A DNA stretch of 64,000 bases from contig NZ_CP133594.1 in assembly GCF_031312535.1 (NCBI RefSeq), forward strand, positions 682,001 to 746,000, written 5' to 3'. Made by a program: the position numbers and the translations under genes. Every line of letters starts with the position of its first letter. Positions within the stretch are counted from its first letter, which is position 1. This DNA is from Methanolobus mangrovi. Its GTDB lineage: Archaea; Halobacteriota; Methanosarcinia; Methanosarcinales; Methanosarcinaceae. Below are positions 35,045 through 43,368 of the stretch, piece by piece. The notes beneath the pieces were generated by a model, which saw only the letters and a program-made list of their open reading frames with translations, did no database searches and was not told the origin of the DNA.

Positions 35045-37685
35045 CAGCCGGAGTATTCAAATTGAGATTTCCATCCCTTATCCTTTGCTTTATTCCCTGA
35101 AACCTGCTCCTTGAAACTCCGAGAACTTCCGCTTCAGATTGTGACATGGTAAGGATATTATCCATTATCTCTTGTTTATTGATGAACTCCTGTGCCTTTT
35201 TCACATCAAGCGCCTGCTCATCAATATTGTTAGCTTCTTTGCCGATATAGATAACAGAATCAGCATGAACATGTTTTCTTTCCATTATTCCAATATCACC
35301 ATCAAACTTGGATTCTGGATGATTGGCATATTCTATTATTGTCCTGCTAAGTTGCTTGAAATAATGTGAGCCTTGCTTAATCTCTCCTGTTTCATAATCA
35401 ATAAATGGTTCGTAAACAATACCCTGAGGTTCATTTGAATAAGGAGATAATGGCTTTACAGCTTTACCGTTTTCCTCAACAGTCTGGAATCCTATATTAT
35501 AGAAGTTAAATGGCTTAATCTGCTCTTTCCATGATTTTCCTTTATTAATCTCATCAAACCTATGTAACACATTAGGAGTACTAACAGTAAGCCTTGAGAT
35601 TGCATACAGGTTGGAATACTTCTCTTCAATATCAGTTTCCGAAATTAACCCATAGTGCAACTTAAGAAGGTCTTCCCATATCTCAGCCTGCCAATCCTCA
35701 ACGTCCTTTGTAAATGGGTTTGTTAAGTGTCCAAGTCCATGTAATTTAAAAGATCTCTCACTTTCCATGAATTTGATTTTGCCATTTTCATAAGTGTAAA
35801 GAGCATAGCGTTTTGAGGATATCCCATAGAACCACATGTTCTCTTTTTCAGCCTTCAAGAGATCAATATCAAGACTATAAGGGTTTAGAGGCTGAAAATA
35901 GTCTACAATCTTCTGTGCGTGTTCAGGAGGAACAAAAATAGAATCGGTATCCATGTAAGCATGGACCGCACCAAGCTCGTTTGTTTTTGCCTCTGCCATA
36001 GCCAGGAATAACTTTGAGCCTGATGTAATCATCACACCTAGCAGAGGATGGAAATAATTGCCAGCCTTTTCAAATCTGTTTTCTGAAGTATTGAAGTCAT
36101 CCAAACCATAAACCTGAATGTCACTTTTCTCATTTTCAGGATTTAGCTCAATAAAGATTCCATAACTCATTGCATTAACAAGAATCTTAATAGCCTGTGC
36201 TCGACTCTTTAATTGTTGGTATTCTGGACTATCTTTGTCAATCTTCTTCATTTCAATCTTAATCTTCTGCCGTTCCTCAACAAGCACCTGAACAAGATTA
36301 TCCGTTTTAGGATCAATATCAATTCCAAGCATCTGAGATTTGTTTAATCGTCTCTGAACTCCTATTGGAATGAACTTGATAGCTTCAGTAATCTGAGGCA
36401 CTTTTCCAGTAAGAATTATTGAACTTATGACATCAGGAAGAGAATACCATAATTCTGAATCAGAACTCAAGTAATTTATACCTACATTAAAAGAAGTGCC
36501 TTCCTTCTTGTATATCTTCCTGACAGGCAATATATCCTCGTCAGGATGCAACTTTACCATTACGACAAAATCTTTCCAGTTTTCTTTATCCTGAAGATAA
36601 TCAAGATCTACATTTGACAGCATTTCCCTTGTTTCATCAGTGACTTCTTTCATCTCAAGTGATTCAGCTATTATGTACCTCCAGAGATTCATTAACATAG
36701 TAATGGTTGGATACATACTTGTGAAATCAAGAGTTGTTACCTTTACAGGATGTTTCCTTATCTTGCATTCACATCTCCCTCCAAAGTAGGAAGTCATAAT
36801 ATTTCCCAGAATTTCGGGAGAAAAGTCAGGATTCAAATTCAAAAAAGATTTAATCCCTAATTGCTTCAGAGCATGTTTTCCAATTGATGCATTGCTGTAT
36901 ATCTTGGTTGGTGGAATATCTATTTGATAGCGATCTAGTTCCTTAATGAGTTTTTCATAAACTTCCCAAGTTGCACGAACATCCTTTATCATGTAGCCGA
37001 TGTATGTATCTGTAACTTTTCCATGTTCATCACTTTTTGTCTTCTTTGTTGTTGTATTGAGTTTCTTGCAGGCTTTTTCAAGTGATATCTTGTTAGTACG
37101 AAGAAGAACCTCTGCTAATGTTTGGACATCAAGGAAGTATCCTGAGAAACGATCTTTACCTTCATTGATCTTGGTTGAAGTGAACTTGAAATCATGTCCC
37201 TCTCCCATTTTTTTGATAATTATGGGAGGGTTGAAACGATTGTCAGAAAGTGTAAAGGTGAGTCCACCTTTATTTCTTCCTCTTGAATCACCTACATGTT
37301 TTGCTATCCTGCTGATGTCAAAAGGGAGATTAAAACCTATACAAAGTGTTTTCCATCCGAATATTTCTGGATAAAAAACATCATCTATGAATTCTTTGAG
37401 AGTATAAAGAGCAATGTGTTTTTTGTTTGCATAAGAGACAAAAATATCCTTTTCTTTATCAGTAAGTATAGATTCTTCATAGAATATGCCCTCATGGTGA
37501 ATGTATCCATTTTGATATATCTGAAAACATCCTATCTTCATGTTTTGATACTGATTAGTCGTAGTTTCAGTATCAAAAACCAATACATTATCATGTCTTA
37601 GTGGAATTTCCTTTGGCCTGAAAAAGGAGGTATTTGATGAATCACTCACTTTATGAGTGTATCCTCTAACAGCAATCTTAGACAT
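35019..37685 (-). CDS. polB: Casposon family-B DNA polymerase
   Basis: 888 aa. The 3'-5' exonuclease domain starts with V-F-D-T-E-T (Asp38, Glu40) and 'CIGFNLPFDISRIA'. Polymerase motifs are A 'TLDFTSMYPTI' (about 318), B 'KILVNAMSYGIF' (about 503) and C 'YMDTDSIF' (about 578). The C-terminal 85 residues ('VIYIGKEAN...', 'MSQSEAEVLGVSRSRFQGIK') look like a small HTH-type DNA-binding tail, and two decayed copies of this tail lie at 48.7-50.0 kb. In casposons PolB is thought to copy the element. Its start overlaps the HNH stop by 8 bases, so it is the last gene of the RHH/212-aa/HNH/polB operon. Confidence 0.93.
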   Translation of the reverse strand: MSKIAVRGYTHKVSDSSNTSFFRPKEIPLRHDNVLVFDTETTTNQYQNMKIGCFQIYQNGYIHHEGIFYEESILTDKEKDIFVSYANKKHIALYTLKEFIDDVFYPEIFGWKTLCIGFNLPFDISRIAKHVGDSRGRNKGGLTFTLSDNRFNPPIIIKKMGEGHDFKFTSTKINEGKDRFSGYFLDVQTLAEVLLRTNKISLEKACKKLNTTTKKTKSDEHGKVTDTYIGYMIKDVRATWEVYEKLIKELDRYQIDIPPTKIYSNASIGKHALKQLGIKSFLNLNPDFSPEILGNIMTSYFGGRCECKIRKHPVKVTTLDFTSMYPTITMLMNLWRYIIAESLEMKEVTDETREMLSNVDLDYLQDKENWKDFVVMVKLHPDEDILPVRKIYKKEGTSFNVGINYLSSDSELWYSLPDVISSIILTGKVPQITEAIKFIPIGVQRRLNKSQMLGIDIDPKTDNLVQVLVEERQKIKIEMKKIDKDSPEYQQLKSRAQAIKILVNAMSYGIFIELNPENEKSDIQVYGLDDFNTSENRFEKAGNYFHPLLGVMITSGSKLFLAMAEAKTNELGAVHAYMDTDSIFVPPEHAQKIVDYFQPLNPYSLDIDLLKAEKENMWFYGISSKRYALYTYENGKIKFMESERSFKLHGLGHLTNPFTKDVEDWQAEIWEDLLKLHYGLISETDIEEKYSNLYAISRLTVSTPNVLHRFDEINKGKSWKEQIKPFNFYNIGFQTVEENGKAVKPLSPYSNEPQGIVYEPFIDYETGEIKQGSHYFKQLSRTIIEYANHPESKFDGDIGIMERKHVHADSVIYIGKEANNIDEQALDVKKAQEFINKQEIMDNILTMSQSEAEVLGVSRSRFQGIKQRIRDGNLNLNTPAVKRLIHYC

Positions 37686-38010
37686 CGACAGTCATCCCCA
37701 TACCAAGATTGATTAAATGCTGTCCAATCTCCTTCAGTAAAGCACCAATTGAAATGATACCAAAGGCCCTTTTGTTTTGCAAGGAAGATTCACTTGATCT
37801 TTCTTTAGGGCTAAGCCTGTTCTGTTCGGCAGTTATCTTTGCATGACAGTTCTTACAAAGGGGCTCTGTCCAATCCGAATTACTCTTTCCTTCAACATGA
37901 TGGTTTTCAATGGTTGCAGAGTGATCTTCTCCACAAATGCAACATGCCATTGGTGGCTTTTTTCCCTTCTTGTTTCTCTTAACGTAGGTTGCATATGCTT
38001 GTTTTTCCAT
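37678..38010 (-). CDS. HNH endonuclease of the casposon
   Basis: 110 aa. Zinc-HNH motif: C-x2-C ('CCICGEDH'), H-H ('ENHHVEG') and C-x2-C-H ('LCKNCHAKI'). The ATG at 38010 has AAGGAG upstream; a GTG three codons earlier overlaps that region. HNH nucleases are a common part of euryarchaeal casposons, perhaps helping excision or target processing. Overlaps the polB start by 8 bases and lies 12 bases after the 212-aa gene. Confidence 0.9.
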   Translation of the reverse strand: MEKQAYATYVKRNKKGKKPPMACCICGEDHSATIENHHVEGKSNSDWTEPLCKNCHAKITAEQNRLSPKERSSESSLQNKRAFGIISIGALLKEIGQHLINLGMGMTVDV

Positions 38011-38022
38011 AGTGTTCACTCC

Positions 38023-38661
38023 TTAATTCGGGTATATTTCAAGAAATTCAGGTTCTTCCTGAGCATCCCTTATTTCATAGAGCTTTTCAAGATCTGTTTC
38101 GAAATGATGCTCTTTGCCCTCTGCATCAATGATTTTCAGATTCTTGTATTTCTTAAGAATAGGCTTGTCTGGATCTTTCAAAGCCCTCTGAACATCATTG
38201 AAGTATTTTGCAATCAAGCTTCTATCCTTGGAAGAAGCAGTTACAATAGTTTTAACTCCACCCTTAGAGTAAATCAGCATTTCAACTTCTAAGCTGTCCG
38301 TTTTGTTAACAACCCATTTTCCATTGGATTTCTGAAGATTATTACCAAGATTCTTTAGTGCGAAGTCTGTTCTCAATCCTCTCTTCTTTAGTACTTGGGT
38401 TAATGATTCACCTTTTCTCAGGGATCTTAAGATCTCAAGAGAAAGATTTCTCTCCCTTTTTTGTTGAGAGCTGAGAGCTTTCCAAGGTGCTTTACTCAAG
38501 TCATAATCATTCATCCTAAGCTTTCTCAATTGGCTCAGGCTTTTATCTGGAAACATTTGATGCTTCCTGATGATCTCCTTTGCATACCTGGTATCTCTCG
38601 ATTTAGCTTTGAGCCAATCTCCATAAGTTCTAAAATCTTTGGAAAACTTAGGACGGCTCAT
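38023..38661 (-). CDS. Casposon protein of unknown function
   Basis: 212 aa, basic N-terminal half ('MSRPKFSKDFRTYGDWLKAK', 'SSQQKRERNLSLEILRSLRK', 'KKRGLRTDFALKNLG') with a helical, DNA-binding-like look, then a beta-rich C-terminal part ('VVNKTDSLEVEMLIYSKGG'). The start at 38661 overlaps the RHH stop as ATGA, so the two are translationally coupled. No domain is recognised. Its place in the replication operon suggests a role in DNA handling of the element. Confidence 0.75.
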   Translation of the reverse strand: MSRPKFSKDFRTYGDWLKAKSRDTRYAKEIIRKHQMFPDKSLSQLRKLRMNDYDLSKAPWKALSSQQKRERNLSLEILRSLRKGESLTQVLKKRGLRTDFALKNLGNNLQKSNGKWVVNKTDSLEVEMLIYSKGGVKTIVTASSKDRSLIAKYFNDVQRALKDPDKPILKKYKNLKIIDAEGKEHHFETDLEKLYEIRDAQEEPEFLEIYPN

Positions 38662-38798
38662 CTCTCTTCCTCCCATAGTTTCATTAAGGCTATTCTTACA
38701 ACTTCAGCTTGAGAGCATCCAAAGAAGTCTGACATCAATTCGAGTTTCTCCCTGTAATAGGGAGCTAATGTTATTGTTAATCTGTTTACAGGTGACAT
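38658..38798 (-). CDS. Ribbon-helix-helix protein
   Basis: 46 aa: MSPVNRLTITLAPYYREKLE, then LMSDFFGCSQAEVVRIALMK and LWEEER. The N-terminal strand ('RLTITLAP') and two helices with 'S-Q-A-E-V-V-R-I-A' are the CopG/Arc RHH pattern. GAGGT lies 5 bases before the ATG. It is the first gene of the minus-strand casposon operon and overlaps the next start by ATGA. It probably represses the divergent promoter region at 38799-38973 or helps pack the element ends. Confidence 0.8.
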   Translation of the reverse strand: MSPVNRLTITLAPYYREKLELMSDFFGCSQAEVVRIALMKLWEEER

Positions 38799-38973
38799 TT
38801 TTTACCTCACCAATAACCAAAATAACCGCATGTTTTATATTCAAATTTGACCTATAATATGACATCTAATTTGATGCTATTTGGCATTTAGTTAAGAGAA
38901 TATAATTCCTATTTAGAGATATTTGGCTTATAGTTAGAAAATACAACATTTGTAAAAAAAATGAGGTATTCAT
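38799..38973. promoter_or_regulatory. Divergent promoter region of the casposon
   Basis: A 175-bp AT-rich gap between the minus-strand RHH-polB operon and the plus-strand HTH-cas1 operon. It holds repeated ATTTGGCATTTAGTTA/ATTTGGCTTATAGTTA words (about 38879-38894 and 38919-38934), likely operators, and AT-rich TATA candidates. The RHH and winged-helix proteins coded on either side are natural binders. Confidence 0.55.
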
Positions 38974-39834
38974 ATGGATAAACAAATGAAAAGCAAAGAC
39001 TTTGATGAAAGTTTGAAAGAATACCTCTCTAGCTATGGAATTGTAAAGAGAGCGGATATTTTAGATGCCTTTAGAGGTGAGCGCAGCAAAAGATCAATTG
39101 TTCGGCACTTAGAGAACTTGAAAGAAGCTGGATTCATAGAAAAATTGTCTGCCAAACAAGTCACAAAATATGGTATCAAGCCAAAAGATTATCGTGAAAA
39201 GTACTTTTTGCTAAAGGAGAATACAGAAATAAAAAATCATATTGATGCTGTCTTTAAGCTCTTTGATGATGGTGATTCTGAAGCTAAAATCGCTGCTTTA
39301 GGGGAAATGGATACTTATAGTAATTATTACTTTTTAGAACCTTTGCAATTAGATATTCTGGTTAAAAATCTTAGTGAAAAAGACATTGAATTGTCATATC
39401 AACTAATGGTTGTTATTCACCACTATATTGTGGATAAAAAGATTCAACCAAGTGACATCAACTTACTGCTTACCAAGTTGAGATCGCTTTTGAAAAATAT
39501 ACCACCTATGTCTCAACAACGTCCTGTTCTTCGAGGGAATATTATTGCCTTACTTTGCAAGTATAATGATGAAACTGTAATTGATCAACTTATCAAAGAT
39601 GCCGAAACAATGGAAAACTTCGCAGATGTAAAAGACGAGTATGATAAACTATATGCTGCCAAGTTAATCGAAAAGAATAGGACGAAGCTTTTCAATCTTG
39701 AAATTGAGTTGAGAAATAAAGGTAAGCACAAAAATGCCAAAGTTCTTTCTCAAATAAGGGATCAGGCAAGAAAGGGAATAGATATAGCGGTGCTTGGTGG
39801 AAATGTTAATACTCTGAGGAGTGACCTTAAATGA
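38974..39834 (+). CDS. Casposon winged-helix protein
   Basis: 286 aa. The N-terminal 70 residues form a winged helix ('YLSSYGIVKRADILDAFRGE', 'SIVRHLENLKEAGFIEKL') and the rest is all-helical, HEAT-like (about 85-275). Its stop overlaps the cas1 start (ATGA), so the two proteins are made together. It may regulate cas1 or guide the casposase to the ends or the tRNA-Leu target. No precise family is recognised. Confidence 0.8.
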   Translation: MDKQMKSKDFDESLKEYLSSYGIVKRADILDAFRGERSKRSIVRHLENLKEAGFIEKLSAKQVTKYGIKPKDYREKYFLLKENTEIKNHIDAVFKLFDDGDSEAKIAALGEMDTYSNYYFLEPLQLDILVKNLSEKDIELSYQLMVVIHHYIVDKKIQPSDINLLLTKLRSLLKNIPPMSQQRPVLRGNIIALLCKYNDETVIDQLIKDAETMENFADVKDEYDKLYAAKLIEKNRTKLFNLEIELRNKGKHKNAKVLSQIRDQARKGIDIAVLGGNVNTLRSDLK

Positions 39835-41045
39835 GATTTTTACTGTTAAACGGTCATGGCATTGATATGCGTGTCAATGGAGCTAAACTTCATGTCAAGA
39901 ATGGAAGATTCTCTACCACTGAAGAACCTGAAGAATACGTATTCTCTCCAAAAAGAATGGACATTGATAGTGTTATTATCTATGGAAGAAAAGGAAATCT
40001 TACACTAGATGCTATCCGTTGGTTGATAAAACACAATGTTCAGATATCAATACTCAACTGGGATGGAAAGTTACTGACTACAATGCTCCCGCCTGAAAGC
40101 ACTAATGTCAAGACAAAGTTTGCTCAATACCATGCTTTTGAGGATGACAAAGCAAGAGTCAAAATAGCAAAGAATTTTATAGATGCTAAATTCGATAAAA
40201 CTCAAGTGGTACTTGATTATCTAAAACAACGCTATCCCGAAAGTGACTATGATTTCACAGAAGATTTCAATAAACTGAAGAAGACTAAAACCATTAAGGA
40301 AATAATGGGTGTCGAGGGTGGAGTAGCCTACAAATACTGGAACGAGTTCTCAAAAGCTATTCCTGAAAAATACGATTACGAATCAAGAATAGATTCAAGC
40401 CGTAGGCCCAACGGGGCAGGGGACATGGTAAACACTATGCTTAACTATGGCTACGCTTTGTTAGAGGCAGAGGCCCTTAGGGCCATCAACGCTGTGGGGC
40501 TAGATCCCCACGTGGGTTTTTTGCATGAAATGAATACTAGCAAGAATAGTCTTGCTTATGACTTACAAGAACCTTTCAGGTTCTTAGTAGATCTTGCTGT
40601 TTTAAACCTCATAGAAAGAGATTGCATGGAGAAGAAAGATTTCATTAGAACTGAAAGTTATTCCTTGCGCCTGAGGCCCACTGGGGCTAAGAAACTAACT
40701 GAAGAGATCAATCTATGGTTCAACAAGAGAGTTAATTACAAAGGGAATATGACAATGTGGAGTTATGTAATGTTCCTGAAAACTAGGGAATTAGCTCAGT
40801 ATCTAGTTGGTAAGAGACAGGAGACAGATTTTGTAGAACCACAATATGAGACAAAGAGACAGGATACAAACGACATAAGACAGAAAATACTCAGTATTTC
40901 CTATTCCGATTGGAAAAAGCTAGGATTTTCAAAAGGAACATTACATTATATGAAGAAAAATGCAAAAGCAGATACCCCTTTTACACTTAATGCACATAAT
41001 AAAGAGCGTTTGGATAAGTGGGAAAAACTTGTTGCAAATGGTTGA
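39831..41045 (+). CDS. cas1: Cas1 casposase (integrase)
   Basis: 404 aa. The N-terminal beta domain (about 1-90) and the helical catalytic domain carry the Cas1 triad: Glu162 in 'GVEGGVAYKYW', His232 in 'DPHVGFLHEMN' and Glu247 in 'AYDLQEPFRF'. A C-terminal extension ends with an HTH-like segment ('YSDWKKLGFSKGTLHYMKK', about 365-385), a mark of casposases against CRISPR Cas1. No cas2, other cas genes or repeat arrays are nearby. It joins element ends to target DNA, making 14-bp duplications. A run of GAGACA repeats lies within its 3' part and beyond. Confidence 0.95.
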   Translation: MRFLLLNGHGIDMRVNGAKLHVKNGRFSTTEEPEEYVFSPKRMDIDSVIIYGRKGNLTLDAIRWLIKHNVQISILNWDGKLLTTMLPPESTNVKTKFAQYHAFEDDKARVKIAKNFIDAKFDKTQVVLDYLKQRYPESDYDFTEDFNKLKKTKTIKEIMGVEGGVAYKYWNEFSKAIPEKYDYESRIDSSRRPNGAGDMVNTMLNYGYALLEAEALRAINAVGLDPHVGFLHEMNTSKNSLAYDLQEPFRFLVDLAVLNLIERDCMEKKDFIRTESYSLRLRPTGAKKLTEEINLWFNKRVNYKGNMTMWSYVMFLKTRELAQYLVGKRQETDFVEPQYETKRQDTNDIRQKILSISYSDWKKLGFSKGTLHYMKKNAKADTPFTLNAHNKERLDKWEKLVANG

Positions 41046-41145
41046 TTTTGATGGAGACATGTAGTCTCCTTTGTCTTTTCATGCTATATTTAGGAGACAA
41101 TTCCAAGAGACATGAGAGACAAATGCAAAGGACAGACAAGAGACA
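40814..41145 (+). repeat. GAGACA repeat cluster at the cas1 3' end
   Basis: The exact hexamer GAGACA occurs nine times in 332 bp (40814, 40821, 40848, 40856, 41054, 41094, 41107, 41116, 41140), half inside cas1 and half after it. A perfect hairpin GGAGAC-ATGTA-GTCTCC (41053-41069) lies 8 bases after the cas1 stop. It may be a protein-binding array, a recombination region or the joint between casposon core and hsd cargo. Confidence 0.65.
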
Positions 41146-41325
41146 AATAAAAAATATTATATAGTAATGATGTGATTAATCTAAATGCCATTTTGTATTA
41201 TTTTGATTTTTTACTTCCTTATAGCAAAATAAACCAAATATAAGTATTGAATAGACAACATGTACGCATCATAAAATTACTATAAAATGATTATTAAGAA
41301 TAGTTTAAAAGAGGGATTTTACTAA

Positions 41326-43368
41326 ATGAACATTCTCCAATACGAATCAAAAATTTGGGCAACTGCAGATTTATTACGTGGCAGTGGAATTAAAGAATCA
41401 GAATGGCCGTCATACATGATGCCATTTTTTGCTCTTGTTATGATTGAAAGCCGTCTTGTTAGAATGTTTGATGATTTAAAAGCTGAAATTGGCAAAGAAG
41501 CATTTGCTAATATAGAAAAAGATGACCTATACAATATGATTAAAGATCAGGGACAGGGTTACAACATATACATTTTTGAACACGACAAAATCCTAACTGA
41601 TATCTGTAAGAATGATAAATCATTTGATATTGATTTTGACGCTTATCTCAATGGTTTTGATGGCGAAACCAAAGATCTTCTTGGCGTGGATGTTACAGAA
41701 GGCGAAAAATTCCTCGATATCAAAGGTGTGGTCACCAAGCTCAAAGCCAAAAAAGTATTGTTTAGCTATACTAAATTATGGGCTGAGATTAACCTTAAAC
41801 CTTTTAATAACTCCGAAATAACCACACTGGAAGAACACATCAAGCGTAAATGGGCAGATATTTCAGCAGAAACAGCTGGAGAACAATATACGCCAGATGA
41901 TGTAATTGCACTTATTGCCGAGATTATTTCTTCAAAAATAGAAGAGTCAGACAAACTGCTTAAAATATACGACTGCACTTGTGGCGGCGGTAATATGCTG
42001 TTTGGGGTCGAAGATCGTATTAATGATAAATTCAAACGTCTTACCCAGACTTACGGTCAAGACTGGAACGATCCACTATATGCACTTGCTAAGATTGAAA
42101 GCCGTTTTCGACCTGATTCTAAAATTGAACATGGCAATACTCTAGTAGAGGACAAGTTCTACAATGAAGAATTTGACGTAGTTGTTGCAAATCCTCCTTA
42201 TGGTGTGAGCTGGAAAGGATATCAAAAGGATATTGAAAACGACAAAACTGGAAGATTCCATTTTTTGCCATCTGTCTCCGATGGGCAGCTTTTATTCATG
42301 CAGCACCTTATTTCCAAGCTTGATTCAATCGGTATGGGAGTAGTGGTACACAACGGATCCAGCTTATTCAGTGGTGATGCTGGTTCAGCAGAAAGTAATA
42401 TCCGCAAATGGATGCTTGATAGCGATATTGTGGAAGCAGTGATCCAGTTACCGACAGATGAGTTTTTTAACACTGATATTTACACTTACCTCTGGGTGCT
42501 GAATAAGAATAAACAGTCGCAGCACAAAGATAAAGTAATGCTGATTGATGCCAGTGAAAAATTCAAGCCATTGAAAAAGAATAAAGGTTCCAAGCGCAAA
42601 GAAGTGGATGAAGTCAGCCGTTTAGAGATTGTTGAAACACTTACAAAATACCTAGACAGTGATTACGCCCGTGTATTCGACAAGGAGTTTTTCTACTTCA
42701 ACAAACAGGCCATCATGCTCACCAATGTAGATGAATATGGTAATAGCTTTGAATCGAAGTTAAAGAAAGGCAAGAAAAGTGAAAAGCTTACGCCAACAAA
42801 ACTTACCAATGGTGAGCGCGAAATGAGCGAGTTTGTTATCACATCCTTTGATACAACTCAATACGATTCCTTGGATGATGTCTTTGCACAGGACATCAAG
42901 CCCTTTATTGCATCCCTGAATTACAAAGAACAGCCTCTTGTTATCACCACTGCTACGGCACAGTACTGGTTTGATGCTGAGCAAGAATCGCTGATTAAAG
43001 AAACAAATGGTAAAAAAGAGTGTCTGGGCTGTGGAAAAATAGTGGTAAAATCTGCTTATAAAAAAGCGAACAAAAAAAATCCAGATCGCATTGAAATCAC
43101 CGTTGAGCTCACACCTGATTACCAGAAAGATTATGAACTTATTCCCTATCACAAGGACGGAGCTGCAAATCAAGCGGAGATTGCAGACTTTATGGCAAAA
43201 TACATCACCAAACCATTTGCATACTTAGATAATCTGGTGGGTGTGGAACTGAATTTCAATAAGATATTTTACAAACCAGAAAAACTGGACAGAGTAATTG
43301 ATATTTTGGAAGAGATTGATGCGCTTGAGATGAAGTTGAAGGAGTTAGAAACGGGGCTGTCATTATGA
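41326..43368 (+). CDS. hsdM: Type I restriction-modification methyltransferase subunit
   Basis: 680 aa. N6-adenine methylase: SAM-binding region 'DCTCGGGNMLFG' (about 216) and catalytic N-P-P-Y ('VVVANPPYGVSW', about 286-297). It methylates host DNA in complex with HsdS. It is longer than the usual 480-540 aa HsdM, with an extra C-terminal part carrying C-x2-C ('KECLGCGK') and a helical tail. GAGGGAT precedes the ATG. It overlaps hsdS by 4 bases. Confidence 0.92.
   Translation: MNILQYESKIWATADLLRGSGIKESEWPSYMMPFFALVMIESRLVRMFDDLKAEIGKEAFANIEKDDLYNMIKDQGQGYNIYIFEHDKILTDICKNDKSFDIDFDAYLNGFDGETKDLLGVDVTEGEKFLDIKGVVTKLKAKKVLFSYTKLWAEINLKPFNNSEITTLEEHIKRKWADISAETAGEQYTPDDVIALIAEIISSKIEESDKLLKIYDCTCGGGNMLFGVEDRINDKFKRLTQTYGQDWNDPLYALAKIESRFRPDSKIEHGNTLVEDKFYNEEFDVVVANPPYGVSWKGYQKDIENDKTGRFHFLPSVSDGQLLFMQHLISKLDSIGMGVVVHNGSSLFSGDAGSAESNIRKWMLDSDIVEAVIQLPTDEFFNTDIYTYLWVLNKNKQSQHKDKVMLIDASEKFKPLKKNKGSKRKEVDEVSRLEIVETLTKYLDSDYARVFDKEFFYFNKQAIMLTNVDEYGNSFESKLKKGKKSEKLTPTKLTNGEREMSEFVITSFDTTQYDSLDDVFAQDIKPFIASLNYKEQPLVITTATAQYWFDAEQESLIKETNGKKECLGCGKIVVKSAYKKANKKNPDRIEITVELTPDYQKDYELIPYHKDGAANQAEIADFMAKYITKPFAYLDNLVGVELNFNKIFYKPEKLDRVIDILEEIDALEMKLKELETGLSL

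Noticed and set aside
39831-41045. Cas1 as part of a CRISPR-Cas system
   Set aside because: No cas2, effector genes or repeat-spacer array in the window; polymerase, HNH, terminal repeats and target duplication show a casposon.
40814-41145. GAGACA cluster as a CRISPR array
   Set aside because: The repeat is only six bases, irregularly spaced and partly coding.
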